The notes: generated by a model not told the origin, from the sequence alone. A DNA stretch of 64,000 bases from Rhizobium rhizogenes (GCF_002005205.3 NZ_CP019701.2:62001-126000); one strand, 5' to 3'. Positions 35,663 to 45,693 are shown, counted from the first letter of the stretch. A program made the numbers and translations.

Positions 35663-36625
35663 TCAGGCCTTTGCGCAGATGCGTTGTCTTGCCGCCTCAT
35701 ATTCGCGCACCAGACGGTCGACGAGGTCCGCTACTGGCTCCACCGCCTTGACCGCGCCGATGCCCTGGCCGGCGCCCCAGATATCCTTCCAGGCTTTTGC
35801 ACCACCGGTTGCGGTTTCGAAGTCCATTTTCGAGGGATCTGCCTCGGGCAGGTTGTCGGGATCCATGCCGGAGGCGACGATCGAGCTTTTCAGGTAGTTT
35901 CCGTGCACGCCGGTGAAATAGTTCGAATAGACGATATCCTTGGCCTGGGCGTCGACGATTGCCTGCTTGTAGCCGTCGGAAGCGCGCGCTTCCTGTGTCG
36001 CGATGAAGGGGGAGCCGATATAGGCCATGTCCGCGCCCATGGCCTGCGCCGCGAGAATGGAACCGCCATTGGCGATGGCGCCGGCAAGCAGCAGCGGGCC
36101 ATCGAACCATTCGCGGATTTCCTGAACGAGAGCGAAGGGTGACAATGTGCCCGCATGTCCGCCGGCACCGGCCGCAACCGCGATCAGCCCGTCCGCGCCC
36201 TTGCGGATGGCGGACCGGGCATGGCGATCGTTGATGACATCATGAAGCACGATGCCGCCATAGGAATGCACGGCCGCATTGACCTCTGGCACCGCGCCGA
36301 GCGAGGAGATCACCACCGGCACCCTGTATTTGACGCAGAGGCCGAGATCATGTTCCAGCCGCCGGTTGGACATGTGCACGATCTGGTTGACCGCAAAGGG
36401 CGCGGCCGGACGGTCCGGGTTGGCGCTGTTATGGGCGGCAAGCTCTTCGGTGATCATCGCCAGCCACTCGTCCAGCTGGCTTTCCGGCCGCGCGTTCAAC
36501 GCCGGAAAAGCGCCGATGACGCCGGCCCTGCATTGCGCCAGCGTCAATTGCGGATGCGAAATGATGAATAGCGGCGACGCTATGACCGGAAGACGCAGAT
36601 TGTCTTTCAGCACGGACGGCAGCAT
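35663..36625 (-). CDS. Nitronate monooxygenase family (NPD-type) FMN enzyme
   Basis: A 320-residue TIM-barrel flavoprotein of the 2-nitropropane dioxygenase family. Visible blocks are LRLPVIASPLFIIS at the N-terminus, KGADGLIAVAAGAGGHAGTLS near residue 178 (FMN phosphate region) and GSILAAQAMGADMAYIGSPF near 225. The family also includes FabK-type enoyl reductases, so the substrate is open. The ATG at 36625 has GGGAGGAAAC in front; an ATG 12 bases earlier does not. Its upstream box resembles that of fadD, which may link it to fatty-acid or branched-chain catabolism. Confidence 0.87.
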   Translation of the reverse strand: MLPSVLKDNLRLPVIASPLFIISHPQLTLAQCRAGVIGAFPALNARPESQLDEWLAMITEELAAHNSANPDRPAAPFAVNQIVHMSNRRLEHDLGLCVKYRVPVVISSLGAVPEVNAAVHSYGGIVLHDVINDRHARSAIRKGADGLIAVAAGAGGHAGTLSPFALVQEIREWFDGPLLLAGAIANGGSILAAQAMGADMAYIGSPFIATQEARASDGYKQAIVDAQAKDIVYSNYFTGVHGNYLKSSIVASGMDPDNLPEADPSKMDFETATGGAKAWKDIWGAGQGIGAVKAVEPVADLVDRLVREYEAARQRICAKA

Positions 36626-36640
36626 GTTTCCTCCCATGAA

Positions 36641-36662
36641 TTACGTTTACGCGCACGTAAGC
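36641..36662 (-). promoter_or_regulatory. ACGT-type operator candidate upstream of the NMO-family gene
   Basis: TTACGT and ACGTAA flank eight bases (TTACGCGC), and TTACGTTTACG inside repeats the core seen upstream of fadD (26476). It overlaps the region 16-37 bases before the start codon, a repressor-like position. Confidence 0.5.
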
Positions 36663-36880
36663 TAATATCGCGTTCGGCAAAGGATTGAAAGCGAAAACAG
36701 CGTCGTATCGGCGCCGCGAACCTGCGTTCGCAGTGCCACAATGCACCGATTTTCCCCAAGGCAATCCGGTCTTTATCGCAAACGATGCTTGCGGAGGCGC
36801 GGCATAGCCGTTACCGAATCGTAAACCAATGGCGCAACGCCCGCATATTTTTGCAAAGCGCAATAGAACAAGGATCGGTC

Positions 36881-38023
36881 GTGAGCGGACTGGAAACGGC
36901 AATCAGAAATGCTCTGGAAAAATCGGACAGGTCGAACGCCGAAGTTCGTGCACGGATTTACCAATCATCCCGTCAGGCGCTGGAAGCGGGCCTGCGCAAA
37001 CAGGGCATAGATGATCCGCAGGTCGTGGCCCAGCAGCGCCAGCGGCTCGAAAGCCTCATTCATGTCATTGAGAATGAAGAGCGTAACCGGCTTCTGGACA
37101 GGGTGGAGCAGCAATTGCGGCCGCCCCAGCCGGCAGACGCAAGCCACGGCGAGGTTTCCGTCGATCCCGTTTCGCAACCGCAGCCGCACGACGCCATGGC
37201 CGTCGAGCCGGAACTGCGTGGCGAAACGCGCGAGATGCCGCCGGGTGCCGCCGCCCCGGAGCCCATGAGCACCGGTCGGCGCAACGCAAAGCCGCCAAGG
37301 AGAGGCTCCAGCGCGGGCGACGCCTCGCTGGCTTTCCGCCCTGAAGGTGCGGTTGGCCGCCGCAAGCGCCGCGGGCTTTTCGCCCGGCTTTTCATGTTCG
37401 TGACGCTTTTGGCCTTTGTCGGTCTGGGTGCCTGGTGGGTCTATTCGTCCGGCCTCCTGCTGTCACCCGAACAGCGCGACACCAGCGTGCCCAATCCGCC
37501 AGCGCAAGTCCAGGCGGAGGATTTCAACGGTGCGGAGCCGGCGCCGAGCCTCTCCGCCGGCCGCGGCTTTTCCGACGATTGGGTGGAACTCTTTAACGCC
37601 GAACGCGGCAGCGCCGGAATTTCGGCAGGCCCGCGCGCCAGCGTGGAAAACATCGCCACACCCGCCGGGAAAGCGATCCGGGTCACCTCGAGAAGCGTCT
37701 CGCAGGATGGCGCGGTCAGCCTTGAGGTTCCGGTAGAGGTGATGCGCGACATGGCGGGCAAGTCCTCGACCATATCGATCACGCTGCAATCCTCCAGCGA
37801 CCGGCAGACGCAGGTTTCCGTCGCCTGTGATTTTGCAACGCTCGGCGATTGTTCGCGCCACCGCTTCACGGCCACGGCCGAGCGTGCGGATATGCTGCTG
37901 AATGCGACATTCGAGCGCTCGCTTGTCCCCAATGCGCCGGGGAAAATCTTCATCAACAGCGATATCGATGGCAACAGCCGCCCGGTCAATCTTTATTCCG
38001 TGCGTATTCTGCCCGGCCAGTAA
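36881..38023 (+). CDS. Conserved-type hypothetical protein with one membrane helix
   Basis: A 380-residue protein that I do not recognise. Residues 1-80 are charged and helical, probably coiled coil (EKSDRSNAEVRARIY, QQRQRLESLIHVIENEER). Residues 81-160 are Pro/Arg-rich and look disordered. A single membrane helix spans about 167-191 (FMFVTLLAFVGLGAWWVYSS). The remainder, about 190 residues, would lie in the periplasm and looks like a compact beta-rich domain with two Cys (ACDFATLGDCSRH). The GTG at 36881 follows AAGGA. It stands alone between divergent and convergent genes. Confidence 0.7.
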   Translation: MSGLETAIRNALEKSDRSNAEVRARIYQSSRQALEAGLRKQGIDDPQVVAQQRQRLESLIHVIENEERNRLLDRVEQQLRPPQPADASHGEVSVDPVSQPQPHDAMAVEPELRGETREMPPGAAAPEPMSTGRRNAKPPRRGSSAGDASLAFRPEGAVGRRKRRGLFARLFMFVTLLAFVGLGAWWVYSSGLLLSPEQRDTSVPNPPAQVQAEDFNGAEPAPSLSAGRGFSDDWVELFNAERGSAGISAGPRASVENIATPAGKAIRVTSRSVSQDGAVSLEVPVEVMRDMAGKSSTISITLQSSSDRQTQVSVACDFATLGDCSRHRFTATAERADMLLNATFERSLVPNAPGKIFINSDIDGNSRPVNLYSVRILPGQ

Positions 38024-38075
38024 GACCGGCGAGAGGTGAGGCAGGCACCCTTGTCAGGGGCGCCTGTCATCATTT

Positions 38076-38963
38076 TCAGTTCTGCTTGAGAAAGTCCGGA
38101 CCCGATCCCAGTATCTTGTCGTCGATCTCGCCGATCACTTTCTTGTCCTTGCCGTCATAGTCGAGGGCATTGAGGATGTGGCGGATCAGGTTCACCCGCG
38201 CGCGGCGCTTGTCATTGGCGCGCACCACCGTCCACGGGGCGGCGTCGGTGTGGGTCTTTTCCAGCATCTCGTCGCGCTTTTGCGTATAGTCGTCCCATTT
38301 CGTCAGCGCCGCTATATCCATGTCCGAGAGTTTCCAGCATTTCAGCGGGCTGTGGCGACGATCGTGGAAGCGTTCGATCTGCGTTTCGCGGCCGATGTCG
38401 AGCCAGAATTTGAAAAGATGGATGTCCTCATGGACCAGCATCTTTTCCAGCCTCGGTGTTTCCTTGAGGAACCGCTTGTGCTCTTCCGGAGTGCAGAAGC
38501 CCATGACCGGTTCAACCCCGGCGCGGTTGTACCAGGATCGGTCGAAGAGAACGAATTCGCCGGCCGTTGGAAAATGCGAGATATAGCGCTGGAAGTACCA
38601 TTGGCCACGTTCGGTTTCGGTGGGTTTGGTCAGCGCCACGACGCGGGCGTAGCGGGGGTTGAGATAGGCCCGGGCCGCGAAGATCGCGCCGCCTTTGCCT
38701 GCCGCATCGCGGCCTTCGAAAACCGCCATCACCCGCTTGCCGGTGGCCTGCAGCCAGAACTGCACCTTGACCAGCTCCACCTGCAGCGCCTCCAGCGTGG
38801 CGTCGTATTCTTCCCGCTTCATCTTCTTGTCGTAGGGAAAATCGCCGGCGGAGAGCTTTTTTTCCTCCACCCAGTCGGGAAGAGCGGGATCGTCGATGTT
38901 GAAGCTGCGCAGCTTGCCGCCGACGGTGATCTCCACCACCCGCTTCTTCGTGTCTTCGCCCAT
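38076..38963 (-). CDS. ppk2: Polyphosphate kinase 2
   Basis: Uses polyphosphate to phosphorylate nucleoside diphosphates, or the reverse. The 295-residue single-domain protein has Walker [14 protein letters not shown] near residue 84, Walker B region [18 protein letters not shown] near 138, and the lid-region block [12 protein letters not shown] near 207. This length and these motifs fit the class I PPK2 group. It lies directly before the phosphate regulon, on the opposite strand to phoR, but no clear Pho box precedes it. Confidence 0.93.
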   Translation of the reverse strand: MGEDTKKRVVEITVGGKLRSFNIDDPALPDWVEEKKLSAGDFPYDKKMKREEYDATLEALQVELVKVQFWLQATGKRVMAVFEGRDAAGKGGAIFAARAYLNPRYARVVALTKPTETERGQWYFQRYISHFPTAGEFVLFDRSWYNRAGVEPVMGFCTPEEHKRFLKETPRLEKMLVHEDIHLFKFWLDIGRETQIERFHDRRHSPLKCWKLSDMDIAALTKWDDYTQKRDEMLEKTHTDAAPWTVVRANDKRRARVNLIRHILNALDYDGKDKKVIGEIDDKILGSGPDFLKQN

Positions 38964-39130
38964 ATTTTCCTCCGGCTGTTGTTGTGTAAAGGCAACTCGC
39001 CGCCAATGAGTTCATATCCACCGGCAGAATTCAAGTGAAAGAGGAGCGGTTGGCGGCGGTGCGACGGCGGTGACGATTGCCGCACTGATTTTGCGCATAT
39101 ACGCTGTGGAAAATGCGCGGTGATGAATCT

Positions 39131-39146
39131 CTGTCATGAAGCTGGC
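39131..39146 (+). promoter_or_regulatory. Pho box candidate upstream of phoR
   Basis: CTGTCATGAAGCTGGC contains one perfect CTGTCA half-site and a weaker second one (CTGGCC) 11 bases on, the spacing used by PhoB. It lies 49 bases before phoR. Confidence 0.4.
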
Positions 39147-39194
39147 CTATGAGATTTCGATGCGCTGTCAGGTGAAAGTGGAAAGCAGGCTGAA

Positions 39195-40463
39195 ATGGCA
39201 GTCATGGAAGGCGATCGTGGATTAAAGCTTTTGGGAAGAAAGCTTGGCCGAAACTGGTTGCCCGTCCTTGTCGTCAGCATGCTGGCCGTCGTGGCCGTTT
39301 CGGAACTTCATACGCCCTATATGCCTGCCGTCCTTTGGCTTTGCGCCATCATCGCCATTCTGGCCGTGCGGGAAAGGCCGGCTGCACCGAAGGCGAACGA
39401 AGAGGCGGCCGCGGAAGCGGATGAACCGGAGGCGCCGGCGGAAAGCGTCATTTCCGGTGTCAGGGCAGGTCTTGCGGTGCTGGACACGCCGGTTTTCATC
39501 CTCGACAAGAATGCCAGCGTGCTGTTTCAGAACGGCGCGGCGGAACGCGCTTTCGGCCAGCTTCCGCCCGGCGCGCATATTTCCGCCCGCCTGCGCTCGC
39601 CCGGCCTGCTGGATGTCATCCGTGAAACCATCACCACCGGTCAGCCCAATCAGGTGGAGCATTCGGAGCGGTTTCCCTCCGAGCGGGTCTTCATCGTTCG
39701 CATTGCCCGCGCGGATGCGGGGGACACGGCCGGCCCGCCATTTTATATATTGTCGTTCCGTGATGTATCGGAGCTTCGCCGCATCGACCGGATGCGCAGC
39801 GACTTCGTTGCCAATGCCAGCCATGAATTGCGCACCCCGCTCGCCTCCCTGCGCGGCTTCATCGAAACCATGCAGGGCCCGGCCCGTAACGACCCGAAGG
39901 CGCAGGAACGTTTCCTCGCCATCATGCTGGATCAGGCAACCCGCATGAGCCGGCTGGTGGATGATCTGATGTCGCTCTCGCGGCTGGAGTTGCGGGCGAA
40001 TATTGCCCCGGACCAGAAGGTCGATCTCGTTCCCGTCATCGGCCATGTGCGCGACGCGCTGCTGCCACTCGCTAATGAGCTGGATGTCGAAATCACCCTG
40101 CATCTGCCCGAGCGGCCGGCGGAAGTGCAGGGTGACCGTGACGAACTGGTGCAGGTGTTCCAGAATCTCGTTGAAAATGCCTGCAAATACGGCCAGGAGG
40201 GCAAGGTCGTCGATGTCTGGCTGCGCGCCGAGCCCGGCAAGCCGGTGGAAGTGAGCGTCATCGACAAGGGGCCGGGCATTCCCGCCGAACATGTGCCACG
40301 CCTGACCGAGCGGTTTTATCGCGTCAGCGTTGCCGACAGCCGCTCCAAAAAGGGAACGGGTCTCGGGCTTGCCATTGTCAAGCATATCCTCACCAGGCAC
40401 CGCGCCCGGCTCATCATCAAATCGGAATTGGGCAATGGCACCGACTTCACGGTCAGATTCTGA
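39195..40463 (+). CDS. phoR: Phosphate regulon sensor histidine kinase
   Basis: Sensor of phosphate limitation, 422 residues, paired with PhoB at the other end of the cluster. Two short membrane segments occupy residues 14-60, then a PAS-like region (90-190), the H box ASHELRTPLASLRGF near 213, N box FQNLVENACKYG near 320, G1 DKGPGIP near 357 and G2 KGTGLGLAIVK near 391. Phosphate transport genes follow on the same strand. Confidence 0.93.
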   Translation: MAVMEGDRGLKLLGRKLGRNWLPVLVVSMLAVVAVSELHTPYMPAVLWLCAIIAILAVRERPAAPKANEEAAAEADEPEAPAESVISGVRAGLAVLDTPVFILDKNASVLFQNGAAERAFGQLPPGAHISARLRSPGLLDVIRETITTGQPNQVEHSERFPSERVFIVRIARADAGDTAGPPFYILSFRDVSELRRIDRMRSDFVANASHELRTPLASLRGFIETMQGPARNDPKAQERFLAIMLDQATRMSRLVDDLMSLSRLELRANIAPDQKVDLVPVIGHVRDALLPLANELDVEITLHLPERPAEVQGDRDELVQVFQNLVENACKYGQEGKVVDVWLRAEPGKPVEVSVIDKGPGIPAEHVPRLTERFYRVSVADSRSKKGTGLGLAIVKHILTRHRARLIIKSELGNGTDFTVRF

Positions 40464-40524
40464 CATGAAATATCCGCCTGTCTGTAATTTCGTGAAAATT
40501 TATTCATTAAATCAATAATTTAGG

Positions 40525-40541
40525 TTGTCACAAATCTTTCA
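40525..40541 (+). promoter_or_regulatory. Pho box upstream of pstS
   Basis: TTGTCACAAATCTTTCA has two TGTCA-like half-sites (TTGTCA and CTTTCA) 11 bases apart, as in PhoB-bound boxes. It lies in the AT-rich promoter region about 117 bases before pstS. Confidence 0.65.
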
Positions 40542-40658
40542 CTGAAGTGACATAAAAGGATGTGGCTACGGTGGTTAAGAAAAGGTCGCCGAGCGCATGC
40601 TTAGAGCGAATGCCGCTATCGGCTGCGTCCACAAACAAGCCCACGACGGGAGAGACAA

Positions 40659-41693
40659 ATGAACTTCGTTAAATTTTCCGCAGCAGCTCTGGTGGCTTCT
40701 GTCGCCTTCGCTGGCGCCGCCGCTGCTCGCGACCAGATCCAGGTTGCCGGTTCCTCCACGGTTCTGCCCTACGCCAAGATCGTTGCCGAAACCTTTGCTG
40801 AAACCTTCCCGAACTTCAAGGCTCCGGTCGTTGAGTCCGGCGGCACGGGCGGCGGTCTGAAGGCGTTCTGCTCCGGCGTCGGCGAAGGCACCATCGACAT
40901 CGCCAATGCTTCGCGCGCAATCAAGAGCGACGAACTGGCCGCCTGCAAGGCAGCTGGCGTTGCCGACGTTCAGGAAGTGAAGATCGGTTACGACGGTATC
41001 GTCTTCGCAATGGACTCGTCCAACAAGGACCTCAAGCTGGAGCCGAAGGACCTTTACCTCGGTCTCGCTGCTGAAATCGTCAAGGACGGCAAGCTCGTTG
41101 CCAACCCCTACAAGAAGTGGTCGGAAATCAACAAGGAACTGCCTGACGTAGCGATCGCCGCTTACATCCCGGGTTCCAAGCACGGCACGCGCGAAGTCTT
41201 CGAAGAAAAGATCATGGCTGACGGCTGCAAGGAAGCCGGCGCCACCGACGCCATCAAGAAGATCGTCACCGATGCCAAGCAGGCTGCTGCAAAGTGCATC
41301 GCTGTCCGTAAGGACGGTGCTGCGGTTGACATCGACGGCGACTACACGGAAACGCTGGCCCGCATCGACGCCAACAAGACCGGTCTCGGCGTTTTCGGCC
41401 TCGCTTTCTATGAAAACAACGCTGACCGTCTGAAGGTTGCAACTGTTTCGGGCGTTGCTCCGTCCACCGAAACCGTCGCCAGCGGCAAGTACCCGGTTTC
41501 CCGCCCGCTGTTCTTCTACGTGAAGAAGGCTCACCTGGGCGTTATCCCGGGCCTCAAGGAATATGTCGAGTTCTTCGTTTCCGACGAAATGATCGGCCCG
41601 GATTCCCCGCTCGCCAACTACGGCCTGGTTGCTGCTCCGGACGCAGAGCGCGAAGAAATCCGCGCGAAGTTCGCCGCCGGCTCCACGATGTAA
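40659..41693 (+). CDS. pstS: Phosphate ABC transporter periplasmic binding protein
   Basis: Binds phosphate in the periplasm, 344 residues. The signal peptide is MNFVKFSAAALVASVAFAGA (cleavage AAA-RD). The phosphate loop VAGSSTVLPY, the block GGTGGGLKAF and the later PGSKHGTREVFEEK are the classical PstS contacts. The gene ends in a strong hairpin, so it is likely made in excess over the permeases. Confidence 0.96.
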   Translation: MNFVKFSAAALVASVAFAGAAAARDQIQVAGSSTVLPYAKIVAETFAETFPNFKAPVVESGGTGGGLKAFCSGVGEGTIDIANASRAIKSDELAACKAAGVADVQEVKIGYDGIVFAMDSSNKDLKLEPKDLYLGLAAEIVKDGKLVANPYKKWSEINKELPDVAIAAYIPGSKHGTREVFEEKIMADGCKEAGATDAIKKIVTDAKQAAAKCIAVRKDGAAVDIDGDYTETLARIDANKTGLGVFGLAFYENNADRLKVATVSGVAPSTETVASGKYPVSRPLFFYVKKAHLGVIPGLKEYVEFFVSDEMIGPDSPLANYGLVAAPDAEREEIRAKFAAGSTM

Positions 41694-41700
41694 TATGGAT

Positions 41701-41729
41701 GAGGGGCGCGGCTTGCCGCGCCCCTCGTT
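41701..41729 (+). terminator. Strong hairpin between pstS and pstC
   Basis: GAGGGGCGCGGC and GCCGCGCCCCTC form a perfect 12-bp stem with a TT loop, then GTTT. It probably attenuates read-through into pstCAB. Confidence 0.75.
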
Positions 41730-41965
41730 TCGCTCCGGTGCCTTTCCGCTTCGGCGATTGTCTCCGGTTGACAGTTCCCATCCATCGCCGTCCACATGAT
41801 TGTTTATGGATTACAGATGGATAGGATGTATCAACCTTGACGCTTGCCAGACTTTGATACAGTCAGACGGCAAGCATCTCCGGATGGTCCAGCGGTCTCG
41901 TTTTGATGACTTTTTGATTTGCCCGATATCGCACCGTGCTCTTGAGGCACGCCGAGGGAACTCTA

Positions 41966-43450
41966 ATGAACACATCGATCCTTTTGCTGATACTGGCGCT
42001 GATCGGCATCGGCAGTTATCTGCTCGGTAGCCGCCGTGCCGTTGCCCTGTCTGGCGGACGCCCCGCCAGCATGCATTCCCGCGCCGGTTATCACGGTTCT
42101 TATGCAGTCGTCTGGGCGGTTTTGCCCGCGGCGTTCATTCTCGGTGCCTGGCTCATTGTCAGCCCGCTGATCGTCACCTCGGCGGTACGCGGCAATTTTC
42201 CTGAAGACGTGCGCGCCCTGCCTGAAGCCCAGCAGAGCCTGACCTATGGCATGGTGACCTCCATCGCCCGCGGCCTGCAGCGGCTGACGGCGGAGGAAAC
42301 CGCACAGGCCGATGCGGATACGGCTGCGGTAAGGCCGCTTCTGGCATCCAAGGGCGTGGCTATCGCCGGCGACCCTGAGCGTTTCATGGTCGATGCCGCC
42401 CATACGCTGAACGCCATGACCTCCACCAGCCGCATCGCCATGATCGCCATCGTTCTGGTGACTGCGCTTGGAGGCGCCGCCTATGCGCTGCGTTCGATTG
42501 CTCCGCGCTTCCGGGCGCGCAACAAGGTCGAGAGGGTTATTCTCGCTTCGCTGCTCGTCGCCTCGTCCATCGCGATCCTGACGACGATCGGCATCGTCCT
42601 GTCGATGCTGACGGAAGCCATCCAGTTCTTCACCATGGTTCCGGCGCACCAGTTCTTCTTTGGAACGGTGTGGGATCCGCGTTTTGCGGCGGCTGGTGCA
42701 ACGGACTCGTCCGGCCAGTTCGGTCTGATCCCGCTTCTCGCCGGCACGCTCTATATCGGTTTCGTCGCTATGCTGGTTGCCGTGCCGGTCGGCCTGTTTT
42801 CGGCGATCTACATGTCGGAATACGCCTCGCCGCGGCTGCGCTCGGTGGCGAAGCCGCTGCTCGAAGTGCTCGCGGGCATTCCCACGATTGTTTACGGCTT
42901 CTTCGCGCTGACGACGGTCGGGCCTTTCCTCAGAGACATTTCCACGCAGATCAGCGGTCTCACGACGGGCAACTACGCCAATTTCATCCAGGCACAGAGC
43001 GTCATCACCGCCGGCTTCGTCATGGGCATCATGCTGATCCCCTATGTCTCGTCGCTGTCGGATGATATCATCACCGCCGTGCCGCGTTCGCTGCGCGACG
43101 GTTCGCTCGGCCTTGGCGCCACGCGGTCTGAAACCATCAAGAAGGTCATCGTTCCCGCCGCTCTTCCCGGCATCGTCGGCGCGGTTCTGATGACGGCATC
43201 GCGTGCGATCGGCGAAACCATGATCGTGGTTCTCGCCGCCGGTGTTGCAGCCCGCCTACAGCTCAATCCGTTCGAACCGATGACCACGGTGACGGTCAAG
43301 ATCGTCAGCCAGCTGACCGGCGACCTTGAATTCACCTCGCCGCAGACGCTGGTTGCCTTCGCGCTCGGCATCACGCTTTTCGCCATCACGCTTTGCCTGA
43401 ATATCTACGCGCTTTACATCGTGCGCAAATACCGGGAGCAATATGAATGA
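41966..43450 (+). CDS. pstC: Phosphate ABC transporter permease PstC
   Basis: Inner-membrane permease, 494 residues, longer than the E. coli protein because of an N-terminal extension: a first membrane helix at the start, then a soluble stretch of about 90 residues between segments near 55 and 155. The permease core is in the C-terminal 300 residues with the EAA-like loop LRDGSLGLGATRSETIKKVI near 382. GAGGGAAC precedes the ATG at 41966. It overlaps pstA by 4 bases. Confidence 0.94.
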   Translation: MNTSILLLILALIGIGSYLLGSRRAVALSGGRPASMHSRAGYHGSYAVVWAVLPAAFILGAWLIVSPLIVTSAVRGNFPEDVRALPEAQQSLTYGMVTSIARGLQRLTAEETAQADADTAAVRPLLASKGVAIAGDPERFMVDAAHTLNAMTSTSRIAMIAIVLVTALGGAAYALRSIAPRFRARNKVERVILASLLVASSIAILTTIGIVLSMLTEAIQFFTMVPAHQFFFGTVWDPRFAAAGATDSSGQFGLIPLLAGTLYIGFVAMLVAVPVGLFSAIYMSEYASPRLRSVAKPLLEVLAGIPTIVYGFFALTTVGPFLRDISTQISGLTTGNYANFIQAQSVITAGFVMGIMLIPYVSSLSDDIITAVPRSLRDGSLGLGATRSETIKKVIVPAALPGIVGAVLMTASRAIGETMIVVLAAGVAARLQLNPFEPMTTVTVKIVSQLTGDLEFTSPQTLVAFALGITLFAITLCLNIYALYIVRKYREQYE

Positions 43451-44766
43451 CCGACATCGTTTCTCCCGCAGCCGGCACCGCCGTCAACAAGGCCACCCGC
43501 CGTGATATCGGCATCAAGCGCCGCTATGCCGCCGAACGTCGCTTCCGTGCTTACGGAATGGCAGCGATTTCCTTCGGTCTCATCTTTCTCTTCCTGCTGC
43601 TTTTCTCGGTGGTCTCCAAGGGTTACACCGCCTTCCAGCAGACGATGATCACCGTTCCGGTCGAGTTCTCAGAACAGATCATCGATCCGAAAAATGAGCG
43701 CGCCACCAACCCGGCGAAGCTGATGACGGCGAATTATCCCGTCATTGCCCGTGATGCGGTCGCCAAGGTTCTTGGTGTTGCGCCGACGGATCGTGCCGGT
43801 CTTCGTGCCGTCAACCTCCTGATCTCGGACAGCGTGCGCACGCAGCTTCGCGACATCGTCGTCGCCGATCCCGCCGTCATTGGCACCACGCGCACCGTCA
43901 CGCTTCTGGCGTCGGGCGACGTCGACAGCGCCTTCAAGGGCCAGGTCGACCTGACGGCGGATGAAGCCAATCGCCGTATCTCGAACCAGCAGCTCGGCTG
44001 GATGAACCAGCTCGCCGAAAGCGGCCAGCTCGGCAAGCACTTCAACACCGGCATCTTCGTCAACGGCGCTTCGAGCCGTCCGGAAGCGGCGGGTGTGGGC
44101 GTGGCGCTGATCGGCTCCTTCTACATGATGCTGATCGTGCTGGTGTTGTCGCTGCCGATCGGTGTCGCAGCCTCGATCTATCTCGAGGAGTTCGCGCCGA
44201 AGAACCGTCTGACGGACCTCATCGAGGTGAACATCAACAATCTCGCGGCTGTTCCCTCCATCGTTTACGGTCTGCTCGGCCTCTCCGTCTTCATCAACTT
44301 CATGGGCTTTCCCCGTTCGGCCTCGCTGGTCGGCGGCCTTGTCCTGACGTTGATGACCCTGCCGACGATCATCATCGCCACGCGCGCGGCATTAAAAGCC
44401 GTGCCGCCGTCGATCCGTGCGGCGGCGCTCGGCCTTGGCGCTTCAAAGATGCAGACGATCTTCCACCACGTCCTGCCGCTCGCCATGCCCGGCATTCTGA
44501 CCGGCACCATCATCGGCCTCGCCCACGCGCTGGGCGAAACGGCGCCGCTGCTCTTGATCGGCATGGTGGCATTCGTTGCGAATTACCCGACAACGCCGAT
44601 GGATCCGTCCACGGCACTGCCGGTGCAGATTTACATGTGGGCGAACGAAGCCGAACGCGCCTTTGTCGAAAGAACATCTGGCGCTATCATCATCCTGCTT
44701 TTGTTCCTCATCGTCATGAATGTTGGCGCAATCCTGTTGCGTCGCCGCTTCGAACGGCGCTGGTAG
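43447..44766 (+). CDS. pstA: Phosphate ABC transporter permease PstA
   Basis: Second permease, 439 residues, also with a long N-terminal periplasmic insertion (about residues 65-215) between the first two membrane segments, as is usual for Rhizobiales. The loop IRAAALGLGASKMQTIFHHVLP near 320-341 docks on PstB. The ATGA overlap with pstC shows translational coupling. Confidence 0.95.
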   Translation: MTDIVSPAAGTAVNKATRRDIGIKRRYAAERRFRAYGMAAISFGLIFLFLLLFSVVSKGYTAFQQTMITVPVEFSEQIIDPKNERATNPAKLMTANYPVIARDAVAKVLGVAPTDRAGLRAVNLLISDSVRTQLRDIVVADPAVIGTTRTVTLLASGDVDSAFKGQVDLTADEANRRISNQQLGWMNQLAESGQLGKHFNTGIFVNGASSRPEAAGVGVALIGSFYMMLIVLVLSLPIGVAASIYLEEFAPKNRLTDLIEVNINNLAAVPSIVYGLLGLSVFINFMGFPRSASLVGGLVLTLMTLPTIIIATRAALKAVPPSIRAAALGLGASKMQTIFHHVLPLAMPGILTGTIIGLAHALGETAPLLLIGMVAFVANYPTTPMDPSTALPVQIYMWANEAERAFVERTSGAIIILLLFLIVMNVGAILLRRRFERRW

Positions 44767-44780
44767 AGGGAGATTGAGCA

Positions 44781-45596
44781 ATGAACATGTTGTCGGAAGC
44801 AGCAGTTGAAAAGGCGCTGGACAAGAAAATGAATGAAGTTTCATACAAGATGATCGGCAAGGATGTTTCGGTTTATTACGGCGAGAAGCGCGCGCTTTAC
44901 GACGTGAACCTCAACGTCCGCGAAAACACGGTGACCGCGCTGATCGGCCCGTCCGGTTGCGGCAAGTCCACATTCCTTCGGACGCTCAATCGCATGAACG
45001 ACACGATCGATGGCTGCCGGGTCACTGGCAAGATCACGCTCGACACCGACGATATCTACGACCAGGCGATCGATGTGGTTGAGCTGCGCGCGCGCGTCGG
45101 CATGGTGTTCCAGAAGCCGAACCCGTTTCCGAAGTCGATTTACGAGAACATCTCCTACGGCCCGCGCATCCATGGTCTGGCCCGTAACAAGGCGGATATG
45201 GATCAGATCGTCGAACACAGCCTGCAGAAGGCCGGCCTGTGGAACGAGGTCAAGGACCGTCTCCAGGAGTCCGGCACCGGCCTTTCCGGTGGCCAGCAGC
45301 AGCGCCTTTGCATTGCACGCGCGGTTGCCGTCAGCCCGGAAGTGATCCTGATGGACGAGCCCTGCTCGGCGCTCGATCCGATCGCGACCGCCAAGGTCGA
45401 GGAGCTCATCCACGAACTGCGCGCCAACTACACGATTGTCATCGTCACGCACTCCATGCAGCAGGCAGCGCGTGTTTCCCAGCGCACAGCCATGTTCCAC
45501 CTTGGTCATCTTGTCGAGGAAAACGAAACGGACAAGATGTTCACCAATCCGGATGACCAGCGCACGCAGGACTACATCATGGGCCGCTTCGGCTGA
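44781..45596 (+). CDS. pstB: Phosphate ABC transporter ATP-binding protein
   Basis: ATPase of the phosphate importer, 271 residues. Walker [11 protein letters not shown] near 56, the PstB-specific [10 protein letters not shown], signature LSGGQQQR near 170 and Walker [13 protein letters not shown] near 190 are present. AGGGAGA stands in front of the ATG, 14 bases after pstA. Confidence 0.97.
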   Translation: MNMLSEAAVEKALDKKMNEVSYKMIGKDVSVYYGEKRALYDVNLNVRENTVTALIGPSGCGKSTFLRTLNRMNDTIDGCRVTGKITLDTDDIYDQAIDVVELRARVGMVFQKPNPFPKSIYENISYGPRIHGLARNKADMDQIVEHSLQKAGLWNEVKDRLQESGTGLSGGQQQRLCIARAVAVSPEVILMDEPCSALDPIATAKVEELIHELRANYTIVIVTHSMQQAARVSQRTAMFHLGHLVEENETDKMFTNPDDQRTQDYIMGRFG

Positions 45597-45693
45597 TTTC
45601 CGGCCGGCGCTTTATCGAAACCGAACAAGACTGGTGCCTCTGCCGTGCCCGCTGGTGTGCACGTGCATGAAGGCCAAGCCGGAGGATCAGACC

